Below are positions 7,933 through 16,136 of a DNA stretch of 64,000 nt, in pieces. The position numbers and the translations under genes were made by a program. The first letter of the stretch is position 1; each line of letters begins with the position of its first letter. This DNA is from Vulgatibacter incomptus_A (GTDB taxonomy: Bacteria > Myxococcota > Myxococcia > Myxococcales > Vulgatibacteraceae), in assembly GCA_040391605.1 (NCBI GenBank), contig JBEBXK010000011.1, positions 41,958 through 105,957 of the forward strand, read 5' to 3'. The notes below the pieces were generated by a model. That model did no database searches, was not told the origin of the DNA, and was given only the letters and a program-made list of their open reading frames with translations.

Positions 7933-9528
7933 TCAGAGGGGCTTGCAGCAGAGGGGCGTGCCGCATTGCGCGCTCGTGGCGACCGTGCAGGCATCCGAAG
8001 TTCCACAATCCGAAACGTTGGGACCGCGGGCGTAGTAGGAGAGGTTCGAAGGGCCGTCGACGTGCAGGTAGATGTTGACGCTGCCCGAGCACGCGCAGGT
8101 CGAGGCGCCCCCCGAGCAACTACATCCGGCTCCACCGAGGTAACTCTGGGTCTCCGTCATGCACAACACCGCAGGGCTGCAGAGGCCCCAACCCGCCCCG
8201 AGCGCCGTGCACTCCGACAACGCCGTGGCCTTGCTGGAAACGGAGACCGTGCTCGGGACGTAGACACATTGGCCCGCGATCTCCTCGCCGGGGCAGCTGC
8301 TGCAATCCACGTCGTTGGCCGACGTACACGAGCTCGGGCAGCACCCGTCCGGCGTCATCGAGCAAGCCGGGTCGGTTCCGCCGGTGCAGACGCCTCCGGT
8401 GCAGACGGAGGCGACGGTGCATTCGATCCCGGCATCACAGGACGCACCCTCGTTGGCAGGCGCCGCGATGCAGGCTCCGCTGCGTGGATCGCATTGGCCG
8501 ACCGTGCATGCCGAGCTCAGCGCGGAGCAGTCCACGGGCGTGCCCCCGCTGCACCCACCATCTACACAGGTGCCGCCGACGGTACATCGATCTCCGACCT
8601 CACAGGAGGTGCCGTCGGAGCGGGGAACCTGCGCGCAAGTCCCGTCGCCGGGATCGCAGGTGCCGACCATGCACACGTCGTCCAACGCCGTGCAGTCCAC
8701 TTTTACGCCCCGGCAGACCCCGTCCAGGCAAAAATCGCGGACGGTGCAGGCGCTGCCGTCATCGCATGAGGTGCCGGCCTCGAGGGCGCTCACCTCGCAG
8801 CTACCGCTCGTGGGATCGCACACCCCGACTGTGCACGCGGAGTCGTGCTCGGAGCAGTCCTTGGGGGCGCCGCCGACGCAGACGCCCGCGCTGCATACGT
8901 CGCCGCTCGAGCACGCGTCGCCGTCGTCGCAGGTGGTGCCGTCGGGCACGGCCAACGCCGTGCACTCTCCCCCGCTCGGATCGCAGGCTCCAACCGTGCA
9001 AGCGGTGTCCAACTCGGAGCAGTCCACGGGGGTGCCGCCGACGCAAGCGCCCGCCCTGCACGCGTCGCCGACCGTGCACGCGTCTCCGTCGTCACACACG
9101 GTGTCGTCCGCGACTGGCGACGCCCTGCAGGCTCCCTCGCTCGAATCGCAGACGCCGACCGTGCAAGCGGAGGCGCTTCCGGAGCAGTCCATCGGCTCGC
9201 CGCTGGTGCAAACGCCGTCGCTGCAAGCGTCGCCTACGGTGCATCTGTCCCCGTCGTCACACGACGCGCCGTCGGGCAGGGGAACCATGACGCACTCGCC
9301 CTTCTCTCCGGGCAGCGTGCCGTCGTTGCAGGCCGCCCTCATGCAAGGGGGAGCCTCGAGGGCCGTGCAGTCCACGCTGCAGCCTTCGTCTTCCGGATCC
9401 GGGATGGGATCGACGGGGGCGGGATCGATGGCCGGCGAATCGGAAGTCTCCGACCCACAGCCTGCAAACGAGCCGATTGCGAGGACAAGGATCGCAGCGA
9501 GCGGAATCGGCCTGGTCTGGGAGCGCAT
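7933..9528 (-). CDS. Secreted lipoprotein with tandem cysteine-rich repeats
   Basis: The 531-residue protein starts at ATG 9528 with an excellent AGGAGG 7 bases upstream. Its signal sequence ends in the lipobox FAGC, so it is a lipoprotein. After an Asp/Pro-rich spacer come five full and one partial repeats of about 55 residues. Each carries CDDGDxCTVGDxC, then DGVC, then VDCS and ACTVGxCD. This is the disulfide-rich repeat family common in myxobacterial surface proteins. The last 115 residues are a different Cys-rich domain ending in CGTPLCCKPL. The even number and spacing of Cys suggest extensive disulfide bonding outside the cytoplasm. The role is unknown; adhesion or ligand binding would be inference. 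The kinase gene follows on the same strand. Confidence 0.88.
   Translation of the reverse strand: MRSQTRPIPLAAILVLAIGSFAGCGSETSDSPAIDPAPVDPIPDPEDEGCSVDCTALEAPPCMRAACNDGTLPGEKGECVMVPLPDGASCDDGDRCTVGDACSDGVCTSGEPMDCSGSASACTVGVCDSSEGACRASPVADDTVCDDGDACTVGDACRAGACVGGTPVDCSELDTACTVGACDPSGGECTALAVPDGTTCDDGDACSSGDVCSAGVCVGGAPKDCSEHDSACTVGVCDPTSGSCEVSALEAGTSCDDGSACTVRDFCLDGVCRGVKVDCTALDDVCMVGTCDPGDGTCAQVPRSDGTSCEVGDRCTVGGTCVDGGCSGGTPVDCSALSSACTVGQCDPRSGACIAAPANEGASCDAGIECTVASVCTGGVCTGGTDPACSMTPDGCCPSSCTSANDVDCSSCPGEEIAGQCVYVPSTVSVSSKATALSECTALGAGWGLCSPAVLCMTETQSYLGGAGCSCSGGASTCACSGSVNIYLHVDGPSNLSYYARGPNVSDCGTSDACTVATSAQCGTPLCCKPL
8362..9273 (-). repeat. Tandem repeat region coding for Cys-rich units (about 165 bp each)
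   Basis: Within the lipoprotein gene, units of 54-55 codons begin at approximately 9273, 9108, 8943, 8778, 8616 and 8451. Each starts with a (D/E/A)G(A/T)(S/T)C-type turn. They are similar but clearly diverged at DNA level (for example CDDGDRC, CDDGDAC, CDDGSAC, CEVGDRC), so the array is old and under coding constraint rather than a recent expansion. Confidence 0.85.
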
Positions 9529-10141
9529 GGAACGACCTCCTACTACATGCTCGAGGATGGCTCGGGTGGCCAAGTCTGGGAGCGCAGGGAACGAGCGTAC
9601 TCGAGCCATCCAGCCGATTCAACAGAGGATCTCACCCTTCCGAATCGCCGGCTTGACCGGCCACCTGTCCACGGTTACGCTTCCCTCGAAGTCGCCGGGA
9701 TCAGTGAACTTTTAGAAGTGCACCGCCCCTCGACCGCCGCGTTCGTCGCTGGACCTCCAGCGCGATGAGAGACCCCTGCCTGGTTCGTGATGGGTAGCTG
9801 AAATTCGAACCGATAACGCGTCCCCGGGGGCGCTTTTCGGCGGGCCGTTGTGCAAGCCCTCGGTCCTCGGATCGAGAAGGAAGCCTCAGGCCTGCCCAAG
9901 CACCTCCACCTGCTTTGCTGCAGGGTTCAATGGACGTTGCCCACACGGCCGAGGCGGGGGCATTTTTAGGGGACGGCCACCAGGCGCTCGTCGCCAGCGA
10001 CCGAGAGATCACGAGGTCTCATGAGCCAGAGACGGAACTCGCGGGCGGGCTTCGCGCAGCGCATCTGCGGGAAGGCCGCCCGGCTCGTCGCTGTACCGCT
10101 CTCTTCATAAAGCGCCCTCGCGGCCAGTCCAAAGGAGCCGA
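9529..10141. other. 613-bp intergenic region
   Basis: This lies between the lipoprotein gene and the 5-formyl-THF cyclo-ligase gene, which point away from each other. I see no convincing reading frame: the frames present lack codon bias and ribosome sites. It contains a run of small inverted repeats: CCTGC/GCAGG near 9907-9925, GAGATC/GGTCTC at 10005-10020, and the long hairpin annotated separately. It must also hold the promoters for both flanking genes. Confidence 0.6.
10028..10104 (+). ncRNA. Strong stem - internal loop - stem structure upstream of 5-FCL gene; possible 6S-like RNA
   Basis: An 18-base arm at 10042-10059 pairs with 10065-10082 at 16 of 18 positions (two G-G mismatches) around a 5-base loop. 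Outside it a 6/13-base internal loop is closed by AGAGACGG (10028-10035) against CCG-C-TCTCT (10096-10104). A rod with a central bubble directly upstream of the 5-formyl-THF cyclo-ligase gene is the classic setting of 6S RNA (ssrS upstream of ygfA). The element is shorter than a full 6S RNA, and I cannot match the conserved sequence blocks. It may instead be a leader structure of the downstream gene. The strand is inferred from that gene. Confidence 0.3.
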
Positions 10142-10723
10142 ATGCACCCCGACAAGCCGCCGCTCCGTACCCAGCTCCTCGCCGCCCGCGAGGCCCTCGA
10201 TCGCTCGGCCATCGAAGAGGGGTCCACCTCCATCTGCCACCAGATCCTCGCCCTCCCGGAGCTCGCAACGGCCGGGACCGTCGCGCTCTACGAGAGCCAG
10301 CGTGGCGAGGTCGATCTCGGCCCGCTCTGGCGTGAGCTCCGCGCCCTCGGCAAGCGCTGCGTCTTTCCCAGGGTGGACAAGGGCGTCAAGATCCTCGCCT
10401 TCGCGCCCGTCGACACTCCCGCCAACTTCGCTGTGGGTGTCCTCGGCCTGCACCAACCTCCCCCTGGCCACGACGTCGACCTCGACATCATCGACCTCTT
10501 CGTCGTCCCCGGCCTCGCCTTCGATCCCGCCGGCCGACGGATCGGCAGAGGCGCCGGCTACTACGACGCCACCCTCGCCGCCGTGCCCCGCGCCCTGCGG
10601 GTAGGCGTCTGCTTCGACACCCACCTCATCGAAGCCGTCCCCGTCGATCCCCACGACCAGCTCATCGACCTCGTTATCACTCCAACCCAAGTCTACCGTC
10701 CTGCCTCGAGAGCGTGGGAGTAG
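10142..10723 (+). CDS. 5-formyltetrahydrofolate cyclo-ligase
   Basis: The enzyme converts 5-formyl-THF to 5,10-methenyl-THF with ATP and so recycles folate. The family signature is at the C-terminal third: VVPGLAFDPAGRRIGRGAGY followed by YDATLA, the ATP/substrate loop. An N-terminal helix with a basic patch (LRTQLLAAREAL) and the middle strand CVFPRVDKG are also typical. The length, 193 residues, is standard. The ATG has AAGGAG 4-5 bases upstream. The structured RNA candidate just before it is notable because 6S RNA genes are frequent neighbours of this gene in other bacteria. The next gene, tyrS, begins 207 bases later and is probably transcribed separately. Confidence 0.93.
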   Translation: MHPDKPPLRTQLLAAREALDRSAIEEGSTSICHQILALPELATAGTVALYESQRGEVDLGPLWRELRALGKRCVFPRVDKGVKILAFAPVDTPANFAVGVLGLHQPPPGHDVDLDIIDLFVVPGLAFDPAGRRIGRGAGYYDATLAAVPRALRVGVCFDTHLIEAVPVDPHDQLIDLVITPTQVYRPASRAWE

Positions 10724-10930
10724 CCGCTCGGGCGCGTCTGCCTCGTCCGTCCACGAGCGCGCGGAACGCCCCGATCATGACTCCAACGGCGGCGCCGCCC
10801 TCCCCTTGCGCCGAACTCAGGCAGACGGAGTTGCCGCCCTGGATCCGCTCACGGTGAGCTGTCGCCCGATTGGTCTGACGCTGCGATCCGATGCGCCTCT
10901 CACCAGCCAGGGATGCTACAAGAGCGGATC

Positions 10931-12178
10931 ATGAGCGCACGCGTGCAGCAGGTGCCTGCGGAGGAACAGCTCCAGGAGCTCCTCCGCGGCTCGGTCGATC
11001 AGGTCACCCCCGAGGATCTCCTCGCCAGGCTGAAGGCCTCCGTCCAGAAGGGAGAGCCCCTCCGCGTCAAGGCGGGCTTCGATCCCACCGCCCCCGATCT
11101 CCACCTGGGCCACACCGTCCTCCTCGAGCGGATGGCGCGCTTTCAGCGCTTCGGCCATCGGGTGATCTTCCTCATCGGCGACTTCACCGGCCGCATCGGC
11201 GACCCCACCGGCAAGAGCGCCGCCCGCCCGCCCCTCACCGACGAGCAGGTCCGCGCCAACGCCGAGACCTACAAGGAGCAGGTCTTCAAGATCCTCGATC
11301 CGGAGACCACCGAGCTCCGCTTCAACGGCGAGTGGTTCGGCTCCATGAGCGCCGCCGAGATGATCGGCCTCGCCGCCCGCTACCCCGTCGCCCGCATGCT
11401 CGAGCGCGACGACTTCAGCAAGCGCTACCGCGAGGGCCGCAGCATCTCCATCCACGAGTTCCTCTATCCGCTGATCCAGGGCTACGACTCCGTCGCTCTG
11501 CGCGCCGACGTCGAGCTCGGCGGCACCGATCAGCTCTTCAACCTCCTCGTCGGCCGCGACCTCCAACGCGACTTCGGCCAGCGCCCCCAGATCGTCCTCA
11601 CCGGTCCCCTCCTCGAGGGCCTCGACGCCCGCCTCGCTCCCGCCACCGGCAAGATCGTCGGCGACAAGATGTCCAAATCCCTGGGCAACTACGTCGGCAT
11701 CGCCGAAGCCCCCACCGAGCAATTCGGCAAGCTGATGTCGGTCTCCGACGATCTGATGTGGCGCTACTACGAGCTCCTCTCCCGCCGCAGCCTCGCCGAG
11801 ATCGACGCCCTCCGCGCCGGCCACCCGAAGGTCGCCAAGGTCGCCCTCGCCAAGGAGATCGTCGCCCGCTTCCACGATCACAGCGCCGCCGACGCCGCCG
11901 AGGCCCACTTCGAGCAGGTCATCGTCCGCAAGGAGCGCCCCGCCGACGTCGAGGAGCGCAGCCTCCCCCTCCCCGACGGCCAATCCCAGATTCCCCTCGC
12001 CGCCGTCCTCGAGGCCACCGGCCTCGCCTCCTCCCGCGGCGAGGCCCGCCGCCTCGTCGCCCAGGGCGGCCTCTCCATCGACGGCGCCCGCGCCACCGAT
12101 CCCCAGGCCCAGCTCCCCGCGGGCCTCTACGACCTCAAGGCCGGCAAGCGCCGCTTCCTCCGCGTCCGCATCGGCTGA
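10931..12178 (+). CDS. tyrS: Tyrosyl-tRNA synthetase
   Basis: A class I aminoacyl-tRNA synthetase that charges tRNA-Tyr. The HIGH-type signature is HLGH near residue 59 (APDLHLGHTV), and KMSKS appears intact in GDKMSKSLGN near 240. Residues such as DxGGxDQ (ELGGTDQLFN) bind tyrosine. The C-terminal 65 residues form an S4 RNA-binding domain (ASSRGEARRLVAQGGLSID). At 415 residues it is the TyrZ-like form. ATG 10931 is chosen over ATG 10913, six codons upstream, because neither has a strong Shine-Dalgarno and homologues begin close to here. I see no T-box leader in the preceding 200 bases. A large inverted repeat lies just after the stop. Confidence 0.95.
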   Translation: MSARVQQVPAEEQLQELLRGSVDQVTPEDLLARLKASVQKGEPLRVKAGFDPTAPDLHLGHTVLLERMARFQRFGHRVIFLIGDFTGRIGDPTGKSAARPPLTDEQVRANAETYKEQVFKILDPETTELRFNGEWFGSMSAAEMIGLAARYPVARMLERDDFSKRYREGRSISIHEFLYPLIQGYDSVALRADVELGGTDQLFNLLVGRDLQRDFGQRPQIVLTGPLLEGLDARLAPATGKIVGDKMSKSLGNYVGIAEAPTEQFGKLMSVSDDLMWRYYELLSRRSLAEIDALRAGHPKVAKVALAKEIVARFHDHSAADAAEAHFEQVIVRKERPADVEERSLPLPDGQSQIPLAAVLEATGLASSRGEARRLVAQGGLSIDGARATDPQAQLPAGLYDLKAGKRRFLRVRIG

Positions 12179-12223
12179 TCGGCCCCCGCCGCCCCTCCCG
12201 CACGCGCGCAACCCAGCACCGAT

Positions 12224-12262
12224 CGGGCTCGGCTCCCGGTTCGCCCGGTCGCGCCGAGCCCG
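12224..12262. terminator. 10-bp perfect inverted repeat between convergent genes
   Basis: CGGGCTCGGC at 12224-12233 is the exact complement of GCCGAGCCCG at 12253-12262. The loop contains a second small hairpin (CCGG/CCGG). It sits between tyrS and the convergent small gene, where a bidirectional terminator is expected. No T-run follows, so intrinsic termination would be weak. Confidence 0.45.
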
Positions 12263-12324
12263 CGCGCTCACGCTCAGGCGGTCGCCTTTCGTCGAGCCCG
12301 TGGAGGTGACACACCTGATGTGCT

Positions 12325-12651
12325 TCAGGCGGCGACAGTAGGCTTCTCGTGGCGGATCTCGACGACGACCTCACGGGCGCCCTGGACCTTGCGGACGGTG
12401 GAGGTGCGGCCCATCTGCCGAGCCTGTACCAGGAGCGCGATGACCTTGGGGAAGAGGGACAGGCCGAGGGCGTAGGCCGGGGCGTCGCGGCGGGAGGGGT
12501 CGGCGAGACGGCGAGCGATCCGGGGGAGGAGCGCGGTGCGTCGGCCCTCTACGATGAGATCGACGTCGGCGCCTCGGCTCATGGCCTCGAGGAAGCGGGC
12601 GACGAGCTCGAGGCCGGGGAGGGAGGCGCGGAGGATCACGATCTCGGGCAT
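12325..12651 (-). CDS. Hypothetical protein, 108 residues
   Basis: A small soluble protein with a strong third-position G/C bias, which supports real coding. Two hydrophobic helices are separated by basic segments (LLPRIARRLADPSRRD; LFPKVIALLVQARQMG), and the chain ends in beta-like EVVVEIRHEK. There is no signal peptide, Cys or known motif. The start at ATG 12651 lacks a visible ribosome site; the frame is open upstream, but codon use there is poor. It lies upstream of, and divergent from, the thiC riboswitch, and convergent with tyrS. I do not recognise a family. Confidence 0.55.
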   Translation of the reverse strand: MPEIVILRASLPGLELVARFLEAMSRGADVDLIVEGRRTALLPRIARRLADPSRRDAPAYALGLSLFPKVIALLVQARQMGRTSTVRKVQGAREVVVEIRHEKPTVAA

Positions 12652-12916
12652 GAGGGGAGGGAGCCATCCGGCAGCGCTGCCGTCAACCGATCCCGCCGCG
12701 TACCCGGCGAGGTGACCGGTTCCAGACGGAGCCCCTGCTGCGACGAACGACCCGAGGCTCCGGCCGACGTGCTCAGATCGGCCTCCCTCCTCGTGCCCGC
12801 CTATCTGGTGATGGGATTGTTCGACGTCAGTCCGCCTGGGGAGCGTCGGCGGCGGAGCCGGCCCCCTCTCGGGTCGGTGGCCTTTTGATGAGGCGGCGGC
12901 TAGAGTGCTGGCCATT

Positions 12917-12998
12917 CGCTCGGGGCGCGTCCACTCATGGTGGGCGCTGAGACGCACCCGTGGAACCTGATCCGGTTCGTACCGGCGTAGGGATAGCG
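12917..12998 (+). promoter_or_regulatory. TPP riboswitch (THI element) of thiC
   Basis: The conserved aptamer core is present in order: CGGGGCGC (12921-12928), GCGCTGAGA (12944-12952), CACCC (12955-12959), GAACCTGATCCGG (12963-12975), then ACCGGCGTAGGGA (12981-12993). CUGAGA and ACCUGAU are the pyrimidine-sensing motif, and the GCGUAGGGA segment binds the pyrophosphate. Thiamine pyrophosphate binding normally represses the downstream gene. The aptamer ends about 65 bases before the thiC ATG. No T-run terminator follows it, so control is more likely at translation initiation, where GAGGA (13050-13054) is the ribosome site. Confidence 0.95.
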
Positions 12999-13062
12999 AT
13001 GCGTGGGATCACGCGTGCCATCCGTCCGCCGGCTCCGAACCCGAACCGTCGAGGATGAGCCG

Positions 13063-14826
13063 ATGAGCACGAGAGCCGCAACCACCACCGCCCTGCCCCT
13101 GCACGGCGCCCACAACCCATCGAGCCACCAGGAGGGGACGACGCCGGGCTCGTTCGCGCGGGCGCCGCAGATCGGCGGGCCGATCAGCTTCGCGTCGCCG
13201 GACACGCCGGGGATGCCGGCGCCCAGCGAGAAGACGGCCTGGGACTTCATGCCCGAAGATTGGATCCTGGAGGATGGCCGCTGGAGGGCGCCGGCCGGCT
13301 TCGTAGCCCTGACGCAGCTCGAGCATGCCCGCCTCGGGACGGTGACGCCGGAGATGAGGCGGGTGGCGGAGCGGGAGCCCCACCTCAGCCCGGAGCAGGT
13401 GCGCGACGAGGTGGCGGCTGGACGGATGATCATCCCGGCCAACAAGGTCCACCTGGGCTACCGCCTCGATCCGATGGCGATCGGCCGGGCCTCGAAGACG
13501 AAGATCAACGCGAATATGGGCGCCTCTCCGGTCTCGTCGAGCATGGACGAGGAGGTGGAGAAGCTGCGTTGGGCGGAGCGTTGGGGGGCGGATACGGTGA
13601 TGGATCTCTCCACCGGCGGCGACCTGGACGCCTGCCGCGAGGCGATCATCCGGGCGTCGACGGTGCCGATCGGCACGGTGCCGATCTACTCGATGATCAT
13701 CGGCCGCAAGATCGAGGATCTGGACGAGGCGATCATCCTGGAGGGCTTGCGCAAGCAGGCGGCACAGGGGGTGGACTACTTCACGATCCACGCCGGTGTG
13801 CTGCGGGAGCACCTGCCCTTCGTGCAGAAGCGGCTGATCGGCATCGTCTCGCGGGGCGGCTCGCTGCTGGCCAAGTGGATGATCACCCACGGCGAGCAGA
13901 ACCCCATGTACACGCTCTTTGAGCGGATCTGCGACGTGATGCGCGAGTACGACGTCTCGTTCTCGTTGGGGGACGGGCTGCGCCCCGGCGGCCTGGCCGA
14001 CGCCACCGACGAGGCGCAGCTCCGCGAGCTGGCCACCCTGGGCGAGCTCACCGAGCGCGCCTGGCGCAAGGGCTGCCAGGTGATGATCGAGGGGCCGGGC
14101 CATGTGCCCTTTGATCAGATCGAGTTCAACATGAAGCACCAGCGCACCATCTGCCACGGCGCCCCCTTCTACGTGCTGGGGCCGCTGGTCACGGACGTCT
14201 TCCCGGGCTACGACCACATCACGAGCTGCATCGGCGCCACCGCCGCCGCCTACCACGGCGCCAGCATGCTCTGCTACGTCACCCCCAAGGAGCACGTCGG
14301 CCTCCCCAAGAAGGACGACGTGAAGCAGGGCTGCATCGCCTACAAGATCGCCGCCCACGCAGCGGACGTCGCCCTGGGCATCCCCGGCACCCGGGATTGG
14401 GACGACGAGCTCACCAAGGCCCGCGCCGCCCTCAACTGGGAGAAGCACTTCGAGCTGGCCTTCGACGGCGACACCGCCCGGGCCTTCCACGACGAGGACC
14501 TAGACGTCGACACCGATTTCTGTGCCATGTGCGGACACGATTGGTGCTCGGTGCGGATCTCCAAGGAGATCAACGAGTTCACCTCCGGTAAGGCAGAGGG
14601 CTTCGAGCGGGGAGCGGCGGTGAAGTCGGCGGCTCTCACCCCGGAGCAGCGGGAGATCCTCGAGAAACGCGGCGTCCTCAGCCCCGAGGAGATCCATCGC
14701 CTCGCGTCCAAGGCCCGCAGGGTACTCGGCGCCGAAACTGGACATAAGGCCGCCTGCCATAGCGATACGGCGGCTGCCGACGTTGCCCGCGAGCTGCAGA
14801 CGAAGGAGAAGCTCGTCGTCCTTTGA
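13063..14826 (+). CDS. thiC: Phosphomethylpyrimidine synthase ThiC
   Basis: A radical-SAM-type enzyme that rearranges 5-aminoimidazole ribotide into 4-amino-5-hydroxymethyl-2-methylpyrimidine phosphate, the pyrimidine half of thiamine. The C-terminal cluster motif CAMCGHDWC (C-x2-C-x4-C) binds the [4Fe-4S] cluster. Central family motifs include NANMGASP, YSMIIGRK, MIEGPGHVP and TSCIGATAAAYHGA. At 587 residues it is a full bacterial form with its N-terminal domain. ATG 13063 has GAGGA upstream and lies right after the TPP riboswitch, so the gene is shut down by excess thiamine pyrophosphate. No other thi genes are adjacent. The opposing sigma-factor gene lies downstream, with a hairpin in between. 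Confidence 0.98.
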   Translation: MSTRAATTTALPLHGAHNPSSHQEGTTPGSFARAPQIGGPISFASPDTPGMPAPSEKTAWDFMPEDWILEDGRWRAPAGFVALTQLEHARLGTVTPEMRRVAEREPHLSPEQVRDEVAAGRMIIPANKVHLGYRLDPMAIGRASKTKINANMGASPVSSSMDEEVEKLRWAERWGADTVMDLSTGGDLDACREAIIRASTVPIGTVPIYSMIIGRKIEDLDEAIILEGLRKQAAQGVDYFTIHAGVLREHLPFVQKRLIGIVSRGGSLLAKWMITHGEQNPMYTLFERICDVMREYDVSFSLGDGLRPGGLADATDEAQLRELATLGELTERAWRKGCQVMIEGPGHVPFDQIEFNMKHQRTICHGAPFYVLGPLVTDVFPGYDHITSCIGATAAAYHGASMLCYVTPKEHVGLPKKDDVKQGCIAYKIAAHAADVALGIPGTRDWDDELTKARAALNWEKHFELAFDGDTARAFHDEDLDVDTDFCAMCGHDWCSVRISKEINEFTSGKAEGFERGAAVKSAALTPEQREILEKRGVLSPEEIHRLASKARRVLGAETGHKAACHSDTAAADVARELQTKEKLVVL

Positions 14827-14909
14827 CTGCAGACGCGCCGCGCCTCAGCTGGGAGGGGGCGTGTCGCGCCGCCCGATCGTCTCATCTCAAGGGGGATGCA
14901 CCGCCGAGA

Positions 14910-14927
14910 CCTCGCCCGTAGGCGAGG
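14910..14927. terminator. Perfect 7-bp hairpin after thiC
   Basis: CCTCGCC (14910-14916), a CGTA loop, then GGCGAGG (14921-14927) form a compact hairpin between the convergent thiC and sigma genes. No T-run follows on either strand, so the terminator role is a guess from position. Confidence 0.3.
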
Positions 14928-15020
14928 CCTCGCAGGGCCAGGGCGCGCCCAATGGGATCGCCCTGTTTGCCCAGCATCGGCCAACGGGCATCAGCGACCG
15001 GCTGCCAGAGCTCTTGCGAC

Positions 15021-15118
15021 GAGCGGGCCGTCAGGCGGCTTCGTCGAGGTCTTCCACGGCGCGGTGGACGAGCGGGCCGTCAGGCGGCTTCGTTGAGGTC
15101 TTCGAGGGCGCGGCGGAG
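15021..15118. repeat. 49-bp tandem duplication covering the 3' end of the sigma-factor gene
   Basis: Bases 15021-15069 repeat as 15070-15118 with 44 of 49 identical. The copy at 15070-15118 contains the last codons and stop (15080-15082) of the sigma gene; the other lies just past the stop. The mismatches are in the coding part. A second duplication with the same 49-bp period lies at 23167-23264, at the end of another gene. Confidence 0.9.
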
Positions 15119-15799
15119 GAAGGTGCGGGTCTGGAGCTCGACCTGGCGCACGCGCTCGCGGGAGAGGCCCCACCGCTTGCCGATCTGCTCGAGGGTCTGC
15201 GGGGAGTCAGAGCTGAGGCGCTCCTCCAGGATGTCCCAGCCCAGCGGGCCAATCCGCTTGCGGTAGCGCTCCAGGCGATCGCGGACCAGGGCGTTGGACT
15301 CGGCCAGGATGTAGTTCTCGTCGGGGACGGGATCCTCGTCCAGCAGACGATCGAGGGCGGTGATCTCCCCCTCCGGATCCAGTGTGACGTCCAGGGAAAG
15401 ATCGCGCAGCCCTCGTCGAGCGCCGGTCTCGCCGCCTCGAACGGAGGAGTGGATCTCCTTGACGTACTTCATGATGTATGCCCGGATCCACCAGATGGCG
15501 TAGGTGGAGAAGCGGGTGCCCTTGCCGGTGTCGAACTTTTCCACCGCCCGGAGCAGGCCGAGGTTCCCCTCCTGTACCAGGTCGTCCAGGCGGGCGCCGC
15601 GGCCCATGCTCTTCTTCGCCACCGCCACCACGAAGGGGAGGTTGCGCTTCACCAGCTCGTCCCGGGCCCGCGCTTCGCCGCGGCGGGCACGATCGGCGAG
15701 GTCACGCTCTTCCTCCCGGGTCAATGCCACGTAACGAGGCAAGGCGCGAAGGTATGGCTGAAGGCCTTCGAACTCACTGGAACGTCCGCTCATCGTCAT
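15080..15799 (-). CDS. RpoH-like (sigma-70 family, group 3) RNA polymerase sigma factor
   Basis: The 239-residue protein has sigma-70 region 2 (LDDLVQEGNLGLLRAVEKFD; RFSTYAIWWIRAYI binds the -10 element) and region 4 with a helix-turn-helix (TLEQIGKRWGLSRERVRQVE). There is no region 1.1, as in heat-shock and alternative sigma factors. A canonical RpoH box (QRKLFFNLR) is not visible, so it is closer to the SigB/SigC-type sigma factors of myxobacteria than to enterobacterial RpoH. ATG 15799 is preceded by AGAGG. An upstream -35/-10 resembling heat-shock promoters suggests autoregulation. The 3' end is duplicated in tandem (see repeat). The downstream neighbour thiC is convergent. Confidence 0.88.
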   Translation of the reverse strand: MTMSGRSSEFEGLQPYLRALPRYVALTREEERDLADRARRGEARARDELVKRNLPFVVAVAKKSMGRGARLDDLVQEGNLGLLRAVEKFDTGKGTRFSTYAIWWIRAYIMKYVKEIHSSVRGGETGARRGLRDLSLDVTLDPEGEITALDRLLDEDPVPDENYILAESNALVRDRLERYRKRIGPLGWDILEERLSSDSPQTLEQIGKRWGLSRERVRQVELQTRTFLRRALEDLNEAA

Positions 15800-16136
15800 T
15801 AACCTCTCTCCCAGGGGTACGTCTCCCGCGTGCCGGGCCATCCAACGAACGGGGTAACGTAACGTCATCCCCGAAGATGCCCGAGCGTCCGCTTGGTTTC
15901 AAAAATGAAGCCGGCGTCATGGCCTGGGTAAGCAAAACTGGTCCATCGGAGGCTTCCGACCTCCTCTTCCACCTGAATTCCCGCCTCGGCTGAGCCAGGG
16001 CGCTCCCCGGCGGACTGGTCCGATGCCAGCCAGGAACATCCGAGACCCTGAATTCTCTCCCGCCAGCTCGCCTGTCGTCATCGGAGCTTCCCGAGGTGTT
16101 GACGTATCGGCGACAGCCGCGGAGATGGTGACGGCG
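15800..16136. other. 337-bp intergenic region upstream of the sigma gene
   Basis: This region separates the glcD stop from the sigma start, both on the minus strand. Besides the promoter-like element noted separately it contains GTAACGTAACGT (15854-15865), a short direct repeat, and two loosely similar segments around CTGAATTC (about 15974 and 16050). No coding frame is supported. Confidence 0.5.
15874..15902 (-). promoter_or_regulatory. Heat-shock-type promoter candidate for the sigma gene
   Basis: On the minus strand TTGAAA (15902-15897) is followed 13-16 bases later by GGGCATCTT (15882-15874). This compares with the sigma-32 pattern CTTGAAA-N11-16-CCCCATnT: the -35 matches and the last part of the -10 (CATnT) matches, but the C-run does not. 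It lies about 75 bases before the start codon. Self-activation by this sigma factor would be plausible but is unproven. Confidence 0.3.

Noticed and set aside
9802..9812. AAATTCGAACC, looking like the T-arm of a tRNA on the minus strand
   Set aside because: No acceptor or T-stem pairing can be built around it.
9701..10012. 103-codon frame on the minus strand before the 5-FCL gene
   Set aside because: Poor codon bias and no ribosome site; it overlaps the structured region.
12349..12888. 179-codon plus-strand frame opposite the small hypothetical gene
   Set aside because: Third-position GC is in the minus frame; the plus frame reads as Gly/Asp-rich shadow.
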